From CANKBT01 sp038235705 (lineage in GTDB: Bacteria; Actinomycetota; Actinomycetes; Mycobacteriales; SCTD01), in contig JBBSTR010000004.1 in the NCBI GenBank assembly GCA_038235705.1, positions 1 through 64,000 on the forward strand: a stretch of DNA of 64,000 nucleotides, in the 5' to 3' direction. Every line of letters begins with the position of its first letter. Position 1 is the stretch's first letter. Under the pieces are notes generated by a model that saw nothing but the letters and a program-made list of their open reading frames with translations, ran no database searches and was not told where the DNA came from. The translations under genes were made by a program, and so were the position numbers. Shown piece after piece: positions 35,197-43,746 of this stretch.

Positions 35197-35988
35197 GTGC
35201 ACGACTACGCCGTACGCACCCCCGCTCCCGCCCTGCGGCCCTACGTCGCCGGCTACACGGGCTACCGGACCGTGGACGAGCCGCCGGAGGTGCACCGCGG
35301 GCTGCCGAGCCCGTGGGTGACGGTGATCCTGACCCTGGACGACCCGCTGCACCTGACGCACGCCAGCTTCGACGCGCTGGTCGGCGGCCTGCACCGCACG
35401 CCGGTGCTGATCCACCACGACGGGCAGCAGTCCGGGATCCAGCTCGCCGTACGACCGCTGGGGTGCCGGGCGCTGTTCGGCCTGCCCGCGGGAGAGCTGA
35501 GCCGAGCAGACCTGCACCTGGGCGACGTGGTCGGGGCTGCGGCACGACGGATGAGGGAGCAGCTTCTCGACGTCCTCACCTGGGAAGACCGGTTCGACCT
35601 GCTCGACCGGCTGCTGCTCGGCTGGATCCAGGACGTGCCTCCACCGCTGCCCAGCATGACCAAGGCCGTCCAGGCGCTCGGGCGAGGCTCCCCCGTCGGA
35701 CGCACCGCGGACGAGCTCGGTCTGAGCGCTCGACGGCTCCAGCAGCTGATGGTCACCGAGACCGGGCTGGCGCCGAAGGCGTATGCCCGGGTGGCGCGCT
35801 TCGACCGGGCGCGGCGCCTGCTCCCTCACGCCAGGAGCCTCGCCGGGCTGGCGCACGACCTGGGTTACGCCGACCAGTCCCACCTGACCCGGGAGTTCAC
35901 CGCGCACGCCGGGCTGGCCCCGACGGCGTGGCTCGCGGCGGAGGGTTTCCGAAACGTCCATGACGACCTGCTGCGCGCAGGGGAATGA
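35197..35988 (+). CDS. AraC-family transcriptional regulator
   Basis: A 263-aa protein. The first ~150 residues look like the sensor half seen in DUF6597-type AraC proteins (LRPYVAGYTGYR, WVTVILTLDD, GIQLAVRPLGCRALFGLPAGEL). The last ~100 residues hold two helix-turn-helix units (GRTADELGLSARRLQQLMVTETGLAP and LAGLAHDLGYADQSHLTREF, the latter the conserved second helix). GTG start. It lies 7 bp before the VOC gene, a likely target or partner. Confidence 0.9.
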   Translation: MHDYAVRTPAPALRPYVAGYTGYRTVDEPPEVHRGLPSPWVTVILTLDDPLHLTHASFDALVGGLHRTPVLIHHDGQQSGIQLAVRPLGCRALFGLPAGELSRADLHLGDVVGAAARRMREQLLDVLTWEDRFDLLDRLLLGWIQDVPPPLPSMTKAVQALGRGSPVGRTADELGLSARRLQQLMVTETGLAPKAYARVARFDRARRLLPHARSLAGLAHDLGYADQSHLTREFTAHAGLAPTAWLAAEGFRNVHDDLLRAGE

Positions 35989-35995
35989 TCACGTC

Positions 35996-36373
35996 ATGAC
36001 AACTTTCTGGTCCTGCACCCGCGCTGAGGACCCGCGTGCCCTCATCCGCTTCCTCGTCGACGCGTTCGGCTTCACCGAGGTGGTCACCTACGGAGACGGT
36101 GACGACGTGCACCATGCCGAGCTGGCCGGACCGTACGGCGGCGGGATCATGCTCAGCGGCAAGCGTCCCGACAACCCGGCGGCCGTCAGCGATCACCTGT
36201 CGGTCTACCTCGTCGTCCCGGACACGCAGACCTTCTTCGAGCGCGCGGTGGCGGCCGGCGCGGAGGTCGTCCTGGAGCCGTACGACACCGACTACGGCTC
36301 CCGAGACTGTGCGCTGCGTGACCCGGCGGGCAACGTCTGGTCGATCGGGACCTACGCGGGGCACACCGGCTGA
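35996..36373 (+). CDS. VOC-family protein (glyoxalase/bleomycin-resistance fold)
   Basis: A 125-aa protein with two beta-alpha-beta-beta-beta repeats: FWSCTRAEDPRALIRFLVDAFGFTE, and a second repeat ending LRDPAGNVWSIGTY. It lacks clear metal ligands for glyoxalase I and may bind or modify a small molecule. The ATG at 35996 begins the homology and has GGGGAA about 10 nt upstream; the ATG at 35960 is inside the AraC gene. Co-transcribed with the AraC gene by position. Confidence 0.87.
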   Translation: MTTFWSCTRAEDPRALIRFLVDAFGFTEVVTYGDGDDVHHAELAGPYGGGIMLSGKRPDNPAAVSDHLSVYLVVPDTQTFFERAVAAGAEVVLEPYDTDYGSRDCALRDPAGNVWSIGTYAGHTG

Positions 36374-36602
36374 GGTGGGTGCCACGAGCATGATCAGTCG
36401 TCACCACGGCGCATGTCTTAACGCAGACTGAAGCGTGCTTCGCCGCCGGACAGCGTCTGCTCAGCCGCGCTGGCGAGAGTCGCAGCATGACTTCACGGTG
36501 CACCATCCAGGACCGACCACGCCGCCCAGCGTCGTTCTCCTCCCGGCCGGTTCCCGGCGTCGCCCGGCCAGCGGCGGCTGTCCCCGAGCCCGGGTCCCGC
36601 TG

Positions 36603-38462
36603 ATGTGCGGGATCGCCGGTTGGGCCGGCCGGGGCGCCCCGGCGGGCTGGCTGGCCGAGATGTCTGCCTGCCTGGCACACCGCGGCCCGGACGGCAGCGG
36701 CGCGCAGCAGTGGCCGGACGCCGGGCTCGCGTTCCGGCGACTGGCCCTGGTCGACCTGATCCACGGCGCCCAGCCCGCCAGCGACGAGCGCGGCCGCTAC
36801 TGGTCAGTGTTCAACGGGGAGATCTACAACCACGCTGAGCTGCGTGCGCAGCTGCACGCTCTCGGTCACCGGCTGAACGGCTCCGGCGACGCCGACCTGG
36901 TCCCGCACCTCTACGAGCAGTGGGGCCCGCAGATGCTCACGCGGCTGCGCGGGATGTTCGCGATCGCCGTGCTCGACCGGCACACCGGCGAGCTGTTCCT
37001 CGCCCGGGACCCGTTCGGCATCAAGCCGCTGTACTGGACCGTCTCCTCGGGCCGGCTGGCGTTCGCCTCCGAGGTCGGCGCGCTGCGGGCGGTCGGCTTG
37101 GTGCCGGACGACCCGGACCCGCAGGCGGTCGCTGACTACCTTGCCTTCGGGTACGTGCCACAGCCCCGCACGATGTGGGCCGGGGTGCACATGCTCCCGG
37201 CGGGCCACAGCCTGACGTGGCGCGACGGGAAGGCCGAGCTCGGGTGCTGGACGCAGGTCGCGTTCGAGGCGGATGATCGTCGGGGGCTGGACGGCTGTGC
37301 CAGCGACGTCCTGGCTGCCGTCGAGAACTCGGTCGCGGTGCACCTGAACGCGGACGTGCCGGTCGGGGCGTACCTGTCCAGCGGCGTCGACTCCAGCCTG
37401 ATCGCCGCGCTGGCTGCCCGCAGGCAGCCGCTGGACACCTTCAGCATCGGCTTCGAAGGCAGCGAAGGCGCCACCAGCGAACTGGCCGCCGCCCGGCAGC
37501 TCGCCGCCCGGCTCGGCACCCGCCACCACGAGCAGGTCGTCACCGCCGAGGAGTACTGGAGGGCGCTCCCGCAGATCCTCGGCGCCCAGGAGGAACCGTT
37601 GGCCGACCCCAGCGCGCCGGCCCTGTGGTTCCTGGCCCGCTCGGCCAGCCAGCACGTCAAGGCGGTGCTGTCCGGCGAGGGCGCTGACGAGCTGTTCGGC
37701 GGCTACCCCATCTACCGGGAGCCGCACGCCTTACGAGCGGTGACCGTATTGCCACCGGCCGGCCGCACCGCCTTGCGCAGGCTGTCCACCTGGCTGCCCG
37801 CCGACCGGCCCGGACGCAACTTCCTCGAGCGAGCCACCACCCCTCTGGAACGGCGGTTCCTGGGCAACGTCCCGGTCTTCACCGACGAGGAGGTCCGCGC
37901 TCTGCTGGCCGACCCCGCCGGAGACCTGCGCACGGCAGAGGAGGTCGTCGCGCCGTTCTATCGCGGCACCGAGCACCTGGATGACGTGGCCCGGATGCAG
38001 ACCGTCAGCTGTCAGACGTGGTTGCCCAGCAGCATCTTGGCCAAGGCCGACAAGATGGCCATGGCACACGGGCTCGAAGTCCGGGTGCCCTACCTCGATC
38101 GAGACGTGCTCGCCATCGCGCAGCGGCTGCCCGAGCGGCTGCGGGTCCGAGGCCCGCACACGAAGACCGCGCTGAGGGCCGCCGCAGCGAGGATCCTGCC
38201 GGCCGAGGTGGCAGCCCGGCCCAAGCTCGGGTTCCCGGTACCGTTCAGGGCGTGGTTGAAGGGGCCGGCAGCCGAGAGCGTCCGCGAGCTGTTCGCCCAG
38301 GGCGACGACGCGACCCTCAACAGGGTGGCGCTGATGGGCGTGCTGGACGCGCCGTCCGGCCCGGCCCGCGAGAAGCGGGCGTGGTCGGTGCTGACCTATC
38401 TGCTCTGGCGCCAGCAACAGGCGTCTCGCCCCACGTCGCCAGAGTGTCTGCTCACGCTGTAG
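36603..38462 (+). CDS. asnB: asparagine synthase (glutamine-hydrolysing)
   Basis: A 619-aa two-domain enzyme. MCGIAGW exposes Cys2 as the glutaminase nucleophile once Met is removed; HRGPDGSG and FNGEIYNHAEL complete the class II amidotransferase. The synthase half has the PP-loop YLSSGVDSSL around residue 260. It makes asparagine from aspartate, glutamine and ATP, or an amide on another carboxylate in specialised cases. The start codon is fixed by Cys2. No Shine-Dalgarno is visible in the 229-bp gap before it. Its last 19 bp overlap the C39-like gene. Confidence 0.93.
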   Translation: MCGIAGWAGRGAPAGWLAEMSACLAHRGPDGSGAQQWPDAGLAFRRLALVDLIHGAQPASDERGRYWSVFNGEIYNHAELRAQLHALGHRLNGSGDADLVPHLYEQWGPQMLTRLRGMFAIAVLDRHTGELFLARDPFGIKPLYWTVSSGRLAFASEVGALRAVGLVPDDPDPQAVADYLAFGYVPQPRTMWAGVHMLPAGHSLTWRDGKAELGCWTQVAFEADDRRGLDGCASDVLAAVENSVAVHLNADVPVGAYLSSGVDSSLIAALAARRQPLDTFSIGFEGSEGATSELAAARQLAARLGTRHHEQVVTAEEYWRALPQILGAQEEPLADPSAPALWFLARSASQHVKAVLSGEGADELFGGYPIYREPHALRAVTVLPPAGRTALRRLSTWLPADRPGRNFLERATTPLERRFLGNVPVFTDEEVRALLADPAGDLRTAEEVVAPFYRGTEHLDDVARMQTVSCQTWLPSSILAKADKMAMAHGLEVRVPYLDRDVLAIAQRLPERLRVRGPHTKTALRAAAARILPAEVAARPKLGFPVPFRAWLKGPAAESVRELFAQGDDATLNRVALMGVLDAPSGPAREKRAWSVLTYLLWRQQQASRPTSPECLLTL

Positions 38463-39343
38463 CCGGGTCGACCGCACACCGCCGGCGGCGTCTCGGCGTC
38501 CTGCTCGCGGCGATCGTCGTCGTCCCGTCGGTCTGGCTCGGCGTCGACTGGCTCGCCACGACAAGTTCCGGTGCCTCCGTCGCTGCCGGCCCGGTGGGTC
38601 CCCCGCCGGAGGCGCCCGCCGTCACGACGCCGACCGCACCGACACCGACGACGGCCGGTCCGTCAGCCGCGACCGCCACGCCGCTGCCGGTGAGCGACGT
38701 GTTCGTTCCCGGCGGCGAGAAGCTCATCGACGTACCCGTCCTGCGACAGCTCCCCGAGCTGCCGAACGGCTGCGAGGTCACCAGCCTGACGATGCTCCTG
38801 GGCGCCGGCGGCGTGAGCGTTGACAAGCTCACGCTCGCCGACGCCCAGGAGAACGACCCCACCCCCCCGGTGTTCGCGCCGGGCAAGCGGGGCTTCTACG
38901 ACATCGTCCGCTGGGGCAACCCCAACGACTCCTTCGTCGGACCTGTGCGCGGCTACGGCGGTTTCGGGATCTACCACGCCCCGCTGGCCCGGCTCGCCAG
39001 TGCGAAGGCGCCGGGACGGGTCCTCGACCTCACCGGCACGGGCTTCAGCGCCGTCGTCGACCAGGTGCGTCAAGGTCACCCCGTGCTGGTCTGGACGACC
39101 GTCAGCCAGACGCCCGTGACCCGGTGGGTCACCTGGCAGACCCCGCAGGGCCCGTTCACCGGTACCTCGCAGGAGCACGCCGTCGTCGTCGTCGGCTTCA
39201 ACGCAAAGGGACTGGTCATCAACGACCCGCTCTCCGGTAGCCGCAAGACGGTCGCCGCGGCGCCCTTCATCACCTCCTGGGTGCAGCTCGGTCGCCAAGC
39301 CCTGACCTTGAGCCCAGCCGACGGACCCTCGAACCTGTCGTGA
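38444..39343 (+). CDS. exported/membrane-anchored C39-like cysteine peptidase
   Basis: A 299-aa protein. An Arg-rich lead (HRRRRLGVLLAAIVVVPSVWLG) forms a signal anchor, then comes a Pro/Thr/Ala linker of about 50 residues, then a Peptidase_C39_2-type domain with LPNGCEVTSLTMLL (Cys110), SQEHAVVVVGF (His245) and VINDP. The catalytic half would lie outside the cell. The GTG at 38444 is the only start that keeps the anchor and lies 19 bp inside asnB, which suggests translational coupling. The substrate is unknown. Confidence 0.82.
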   Translation: MSAHAVAGSTAHRRRRLGVLLAAIVVVPSVWLGVDWLATTSSGASVAAGPVGPPPEAPAVTTPTAPTPTTAGPSAATATPLPVSDVFVPGGEKLIDVPVLRQLPELPNGCEVTSLTMLLGAGGVSVDKLTLADAQENDPTPPVFAPGKRGFYDIVRWGNPNDSFVGPVRGYGGFGIYHAPLARLASAKAPGRVLDLTGTGFSAVVDQVRQGHPVLVWTTVSQTPVTRWVTWQTPQGPFTGTSQEHAVVVVGFNAKGLVINDPLSGSRKTVAAAPFITSWVQLGRQALTLSPADGPSNLS

Positions 39344-39352
39344 TCGACCATT

Positions 39353-39364
39353 GGCGCATGCGCC
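39353..39364. repeat. 12-bp perfect palindrome
   Basis: GGCGCATGCGCC lies 10 bp past the C39-like gene stop. It could be an operator or chance in GC-rich DNA; nothing else supports a role. Confidence 0.3.
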
Positions 39365-39384
39365 GTCCCTCCAGGCGTCGGTGA

Positions 39385-39447
39385 CAGCTGCCCTGGACCG
39401 TGCTCGCCGACCCGTCCGGCGACGAGTTGTGCAGCCTGCCCGGCTGA
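39385..39447 (+). pseudogene. relic of a VOC-family C-terminus
   Basis: Between two stops the plus strand reads QLPWTVLADPSGDELCSLPG. 'VLADPxGNEFC' is the usual last strand of glyoxalase-like VOC proteins. No other part of such a gene is left in the 213-bp gap. Short, but the match is specific. Confidence 0.5.
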
Positions 39448-39556
39448 CCGTCGCTGGACCGCCCCAGAGAGCTCGCGGAGGTGATGGCCGGGCCCCAGCC
39501 CTCGCGGCGCAGCCCCGCCGGTAGCGGTCGGGCAGGACTTCTGACAGCCTGACCTC

Positions 39557-40468
39557 ATGCGCGTTCTGGTCACAGGGTCCGAGGGCAAGGTCGGCGTCGC
39601 CACGGTGCAGGCACTGCTCGAGGCAGGGCACGACGTCACCGGGGTGGACGTCGCCCGGCCGAGCTTCGACACGGCGGAGCCGGGCGCGGCGGCCTACCAG
39701 CAGGCCGACCTGCTCGACGCCGGCAGCGCGTACGCCGTCGTCCGCGGCCACGACGCGGTCGTGCACACCGCCGCCATCCCGGAGCCGACGCAGAACCCGC
39801 CCCACGTGGTCTTCGCCAACCTCGCGGTGACGTTCAACGTGCTCGAAGCGGCGGTCCGGTTCGGGGTCTCTCGGTTCGTCAACGTGTCGTCGGAGACGGT
39901 GCCCGGCTTCTTCTTCCCGGAGCGGCACTTCGTGCCGGACTACGTCCCGGTCGACGAGGAGCACCCGGTCCGGCCGCAGGACCCGTACGCGCTGTCGAAG
40001 CACTTCGGCGAGCAGCTGATGGACGCCGCCGTGCGCCGGTCCGACCTGCGCTGCATCTCGATCCGGCCGAGCTGGGTCCAGACGAAGGACAACTACGCAC
40101 GCAACCTTGGACCGCTGCTCGCCGACCGGAGCCTGCTGACGCCGAGCCTGTGGTCCTACATCGACGTGCTGGACCTCGCCGACGCGCTGGTCCTGGCCGT
40201 CAAGAGCGACCTGCCGGGGCACGAGGTCTTCTACATCGCCTCGCCCGACAACGTCGGCGGCCGGGACCTGGCGGCAGCGACGCAGGAGCACTACGGGGAC
40301 CGGATCGCCGTGCGGGACCTCGCGCGTCCGGACGCCTCCGGGATCTCGTGCGCCAAGGCGGAGCGGCTGCTCGGCTACCGGCCGACCCGCAGCTGGCGCG
40401 ACCACCTGACCGAGTCCGGCTCGCCGCACCAGCCCGTACGGGAAGGGTCCCCGGGTCGCAGCCGTTGA
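39557..40468 (+). CDS. NAD-dependent epimerase/dehydratase (extended SDR)
   Basis: A 303-aa extended short-chain dehydrogenase. TGSEGKVGVATVQALLEAGHDV binds NAD(P), VNVSSET gives the active-site Ser, and YALSKHFGE gives Tyr and Lys. The C-terminal half is substrate-binding. It probably acts on a nucleotide sugar or related carbonyl compound. ATG start. The LLM monooxygenase gene follows after 7 bp. Confidence 0.9.
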   Translation: MRVLVTGSEGKVGVATVQALLEAGHDVTGVDVARPSFDTAEPGAAAYQQADLLDAGSAYAVVRGHDAVVHTAAIPEPTQNPPHVVFANLAVTFNVLEAAVRFGVSRFVNVSSETVPGFFFPERHFVPDYVPVDEEHPVRPQDPYALSKHFGEQLMDAAVRRSDLRCISIRPSWVQTKDNYARNLGPLLADRSLLTPSLWSYIDVLDLADALVLAVKSDLPGHEVFYIASPDNVGGRDLAAATQEHYGDRIAVRDLARPDASGISCAKAERLLGYRPTRSWRDHLTESGSPHQPVREGSPGRSR

Positions 40469-40475
40469 CGTCGGC

Positions 40476-41480
40476 ATGAGGCTCAGCGTGCTCGACGTGT
40501 CCCCCGTCCCCTCCGGCTCGACCCCGGCGGACGCCCTGCACAACACGCTGGACCTGGCCCGGCACGTCGAGCGCCTCGGCTACCACCGTTACTGGCTGGC
40601 CGAGCACCACTCCATGCCGGGGATCGCGTCCTCCGCCCCGCCGGTGGTGATCGGCGCGGTCGCCGCCGCGACGTCCACGATGCGGGTCGGGTCCGGCGGT
40701 GTGATGCTGCCCAACCACGCGCCGCTGGTCGTCGCCGAGCAGTTCGGGACGCTCGACGCGCTGCACCCAGGGCGCATCGACCTGGGTCTCGGTCGGGCGC
40801 CCGGCACCGACCAGGTCACCGCGCACGCGCTGCGCCGCTCCGCGTCGGCGCTCTCAGAAGAGGACTTCCCGCAGCAGGTCGCGCAGCTGCGGGCCTTCTT
40901 CTCCGGCGGCTACCCGGACGACCACCCGTACGCGGCGATCACCGCAGTCCCGGGGCTCGGCGCCCAGATTGACGTGTGGCTGCTCGGGTCCTCTACCTAC
41001 AGCGCACAGCTGGCCGGGCTGCTCGGTCTGCCGTATGCGCACGCGCACCACTTCGCCTCGGGCACGACCGACGCGGCGGTGGCGGCCTACCGACAGGTGT
41101 TCCGGCCGGGCGCGCTCACCGAGCCCTACGTCATGGTCACCGCCTCGGTCGTCGCTGCCGCGGACGACGACAGGGCGACCTGGCTGGCGGCCCCGCTCGC
41201 GCTGGCGATGGCCCGGCTCCGTGGCGGGGAGCCCGGCACCTTCCCTTCGCCGGAGGAGGCTGCCGCCCAGCCGCTGACTCCGTCGCAGCGGGCCTCGCTC
41301 GGCGGGATGGTGGGCAGCGCGATCGTCGGCGGGCCGTCGACGGTCGAGAACGGGCTCCGGGCGTTGTCGGAGCGGACCGGTGCGGACGAGCTGATGATCT
41401 CGACGATGGTGCACGGGCACGAAGACCGGCTGGCGAGCTTCGACCTGGTCGCTAGGGCTCTGCTGCCGGTCGCCGTCTAG
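40476..41480 (+). CDS. LLM-class flavin-dependent oxidoreductase (MsnO8 family)
   Basis: A 334-aa luciferase-like TIM barrel: SVLDVSPVPSG at the start, YHRYWLAEHHSMPGIASSAP, VGSGGVMLPNHAPLVVAEQFGTL and HPGRIDLGLGRAPG. These are the hallmarks of the MsnO8 group of FMN- or F420-dependent enzymes; the substrate is unknown. ATG start. Its last 4 bp overlap the end of the convergent GGDEF gene. Confidence 0.93.
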   Translation: MRLSVLDVSPVPSGSTPADALHNTLDLARHVERLGYHRYWLAEHHSMPGIASSAPPVVIGAVAAATSTMRVGSGGVMLPNHAPLVVAEQFGTLDALHPGRIDLGLGRAPGTDQVTAHALRRSASALSEEDFPQQVAQLRAFFSGGYPDDHPYAAITAVPGLGAQIDVWLLGSSTYSAQLAGLLGLPYAHAHHFASGTTDAAVAAYRQVFRPGALTEPYVMVTASVVAAADDDRATWLAAPLALAMARLRGGEPGTFPSPEEAAAQPLTPSQRASLGGMVGSAIVGGPSTVENGLRALSERTGADELMISTMVHGHEDRLASFDLVARALLPVAV

Positions 41481-43039
41481 CCGCCTGGGGCGGGCTCGAC
41501 GCGGTTGCGCCCGCCGTTCTTGGCGGCGTAGAGGTGGTGGTCTGCCTCGCGGAGCAGGTAGGCCCGACCCTGCGCGGAGCGCGCCGGGCCCGACGCCACG
41601 GCCACGCCCACACTGGCGGTGATCGGCACCCCAGGAGCGAGCGTGGACCAGTCCAGGCCGCAGATGTCCCGGCGCAGCACCTCGGTTACCTCGACGGCGT
41701 GCGTGAGTTCGACCCCGGGCAGCACGAGCAGGAACTCCTCGCCCCCGAGCCGCGCCGCGTACGCCTCGGACGACCCCGGAGCGGCTGCGGCTGCGTCCTG
41801 CAGCATCGTCGCCAGTCGTACGAGCACCGCGTCTCCCGCCTCGTGCGAACAGGTGTCGTTCACGCGCTTGAAGTGGTCCAGGTCGATCAGCGCCACCGCA
41901 AGCAGGCGCGAGCCGGCGTCGGACCGGGTCAGGCGACGGTCGAGGTCCTCGTCGACGAACCGTCGGTTGCGCAGACCGGTCAGCGCGTCGCGGTAGGACA
42001 TCTCCCGATAGCGTGCGCTCTCGCGGCGAGCCTCGTCGACCTCGAGCATCGCGTGCAGGGTCTGCGCCCGGGCCTCGCTGGCCTTGGAGCGCATCTCCAG
42101 GGTCTCGGTGTGGAATCGGCGGTACAGAGCGAGGGCACCGGCGGGGTCCCCACCCGCAGCCAGCAGCTCGGCCCGCTCGCCGAGCGCCCCGACCCGCACG
42201 GCGTGCCACTCCTGGCCGGCAGTGAGCCGCTCGGCGACGCCCAGACTGACGTCGGCGGCGTCCAGCTCGCCCGTCTCGCGCTCGATCCGGGCCAGGACCA
42301 GCCAGGCGAACGCGACGACGACCGGGGTGGGGTCGGGCTCGTCACGCAGGTGCCGGCGCAGCAGCGTGATGGCCTCGCGCGACCGTCCGACGGCGTGCAG
42401 GATCTCGGCCACGGTGTCGGCGTTCACGGTCTTCAGCGCCACGCCGTGCTGAGCGACCGTCGTCTGCATCTGCTCGGTCAGGTCCAGCGCGAGCGGGAGG
42501 TCGTCGGACACCAGCGCCGAGTACGCCCAGTTGTTCATCACCTTGAGCGAGAGCCACGGTGTGGCGAGCCCGCGAGCATGCCCACGCGCCTCCCGGTAGC
42601 GCGGACGCGCGTCAGCGCAGGACCCGCACTCGTCGAGCGCGTCCGCCAGGGCGAGAGCCACCCGGCACCGCATCGCCGGCGCGAGGTGCTCGCCGTCGAG
42701 GGCGCGGGCGCGCACAGCCTGCTCGAGCGCTCTGGACGGGTCACCGAGCTTGCGGAACAGGACGCTCAGCGCTGTCTCCGCACCGACCTCGACCCTGCGG
42801 TCGCCCTCGGCGACGGCCTGCTCGCGCAGCTCGACGACGCGCCTTGCCGCAGCGGCCGAGCCGTGCTCACGGACGGTCTCGTCGACCAACAGCAGGGTCA
42901 GTCGCGCCCGAGGACTCCGGTTGCCGGGCGTGGCCGGCAGCTGCGCGAGCATGTCGCGGACCATCGGGGGCGCGTCCGCCCGCCACTCGTAGGACTGCTC
43001 GAGCTCGTCGAGGAGCCCATCGATCTGCGTCATGAGCAT
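41477..43039 (-). CDS. TPR-like sensor diguanylate cyclase (GGDEF)
   Basis: A 520-aa cytosolic protein. About 340 residues of TPR-like helical repeats (ALEQAVRARALDGEH, ALSVLFRKLGDPSRAL) lead through a helical linker DEARRESARYREMSYRD to a GGDEF domain (DALTGLRNRRFVDEDLDRR, then RLGGEEFLLVLPG). The active-site GGEEF is intact, so it should make c-di-GMP. The RxxD inhibitory site five residues before GGEEF is absent. I chose the ATG at 43039 because GGGAGGG lies 7 nt upstream. It is a paralogue of the gene at 43.7-45.3 kb. Confidence 0.93.
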   Translation of the reverse strand: MLMTQIDGLLDELEQSYEWRADAPPMVRDMLAQLPATPGNRSPRARLTLLLVDETVREHGSAAAARRVVELREQAVAEGDRRVEVGAETALSVLFRKLGDPSRALEQAVRARALDGEHLAPAMRCRVALALADALDECGSCADARPRYREARGHARGLATPWLSLKVMNNWAYSALVSDDLPLALDLTEQMQTTVAQHGVALKTVNADTVAEILHAVGRSREAITLLRRHLRDEPDPTPVVVAFAWLVLARIERETGELDAADVSLGVAERLTAGQEWHAVRVGALGERAELLAAGGDPAGALALYRRFHTETLEMRSKASEARAQTLHAMLEVDEARRESARYREMSYRDALTGLRNRRFVDEDLDRRLTRSDAGSRLLAVALIDLDHFKRVNDTCSHEAGDAVLVRLATMLQDAAAAAPGSSEAYAARLGGEEFLLVLPGVELTHAVEVTEVLRRDICGLDWSTLAPGVPITASVGVAVASGPARSAQGRAYLLREADHHLYAAKNGGRNRVEPAPGG

Positions 43040-43081
43040 CCGTGGCCCTCCCCCGCGTCGCGCACCCCCCCACATACTCGC

Positions 43082-43222
43082 TCATCGTCCCCGACGGTCA
43101 GCCTTGCACCGACGCCCGGGCTCCGCCGCCGCCCCACGGATGACCTCGTCGAGCCCGAGCAGCGTCATGCGTTCACGCCGTCGTGCGCCTGCGAGCGCGT
43201 CGGGCCGGGGGTCGCCTGCAGC
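43082..43222 (-). pseudogene. relic of a third GGDEF-type paralogue (N-terminal fragment)
   Basis: Just upstream of the first cyclase, the minus strand reads TVAAGDPRPDALAGARRRER and then MTLLGLDEVIRGAAAEPGRR before TGA at 43082. This aligns with the N-terminal regions of both cyclases (RARATLLGLDQVISEQGAAA and RARLTLLLVDETVREHGSAA). It is only about 46 codons long with no GGDEF domain, so it is best read as a decayed copy left by tandem duplication. Confidence 0.6.
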
Positions 43223-43291
43223 AACCGTTCAGCGCATCGCCGGCCGCGGGCGGGCGTCACGTGCGGCAAGATCGCCACCGGAGCAGGATCT

Positions 43292-43305
43292 GGTTGTGGA
43301 CAACC
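43292..43305. promoter_or_regulatory. inverted repeat GGTTGT-GG-ACAACC containing a DnaA-box-like site
   Basis: A 6-bp inverted repeat with a 2-bp centre lies 35 bp before the ATG of the small orphan gene. On the minus strand it contains TTGTCCACA (43295-43303), the usual actinobacterial DnaA-box form. A GTG at 43296 with AGGA 7 nt upstream, inside the repeat, is also a possible longer start for that gene. Confidence 0.35.
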
Positions 43306-43340
43306 CGCACGGCGAGGCTGGGCTCGGCATCGTGCCCCGC

Positions 43341-43658
43341 ATGACAACCAATCTCGATTCCCGTGAGGCCACCGCCCTGGCCTTGTACGCCAAGCACCCC
43401 CTGCAGGACGGCGACGTCGTCTTCCTGCTCGACGGCAAGCACCTGCTGGAGGTCAACGGTCTGGCCGACCACTGGCAGCGGGCTCGCGACGGCGTGCTGC
43501 ACACCCTGACGGGCAATGCTCGGCACCGCGTCCTGCTGGCCGTCACCCGTCAGGGGGCGGACCTGCACGGTGGAGACCACGCCCTCTGGGCTGACCTCAA
43601 GACCACCCTGGCGGGCTCCCGGATCAAGGTGCTGCCGATCCAGGCGCTGCGCTGCTGA
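43341..43658 (+). CDS. small uncharacterised protein (105 aa)
   Basis: I do not recognise a family. The sequence MTTNLDSREATALALYAK, then GDVVFLLDGKHLLEVNG, DHWQRARDGVLHTLTGNAR and HRVLLAVTRQGADLHGGDHALWADL suggests a small alpha/beta cytosolic domain. Codon use is like that of its neighbours. The ATG has no obvious site upstream; a GTG at 43296 with AGGA before it would add 15 residues. It sits between the two cyclase genes on the opposite strand, 89 bp from the end of the second. Confidence 0.7.
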   Translation: MTTNLDSREATALALYAKHPLQDGDVVFLLDGKHLLEVNGLADHWQRARDGVLHTLTGNARHRVLLAVTRQGADLHGGDHALWADLKTTLAGSRIKVLPIQALRC

Positions 43659-43746
43659 GGAGACGACTTGTGCGGCATCCGCCTGGGCTGCGCCCCTGAC
43701 GACGGAGACGCAGGCTCGAGCGCTGGAACGCGCCTGCGTCTTCCCG

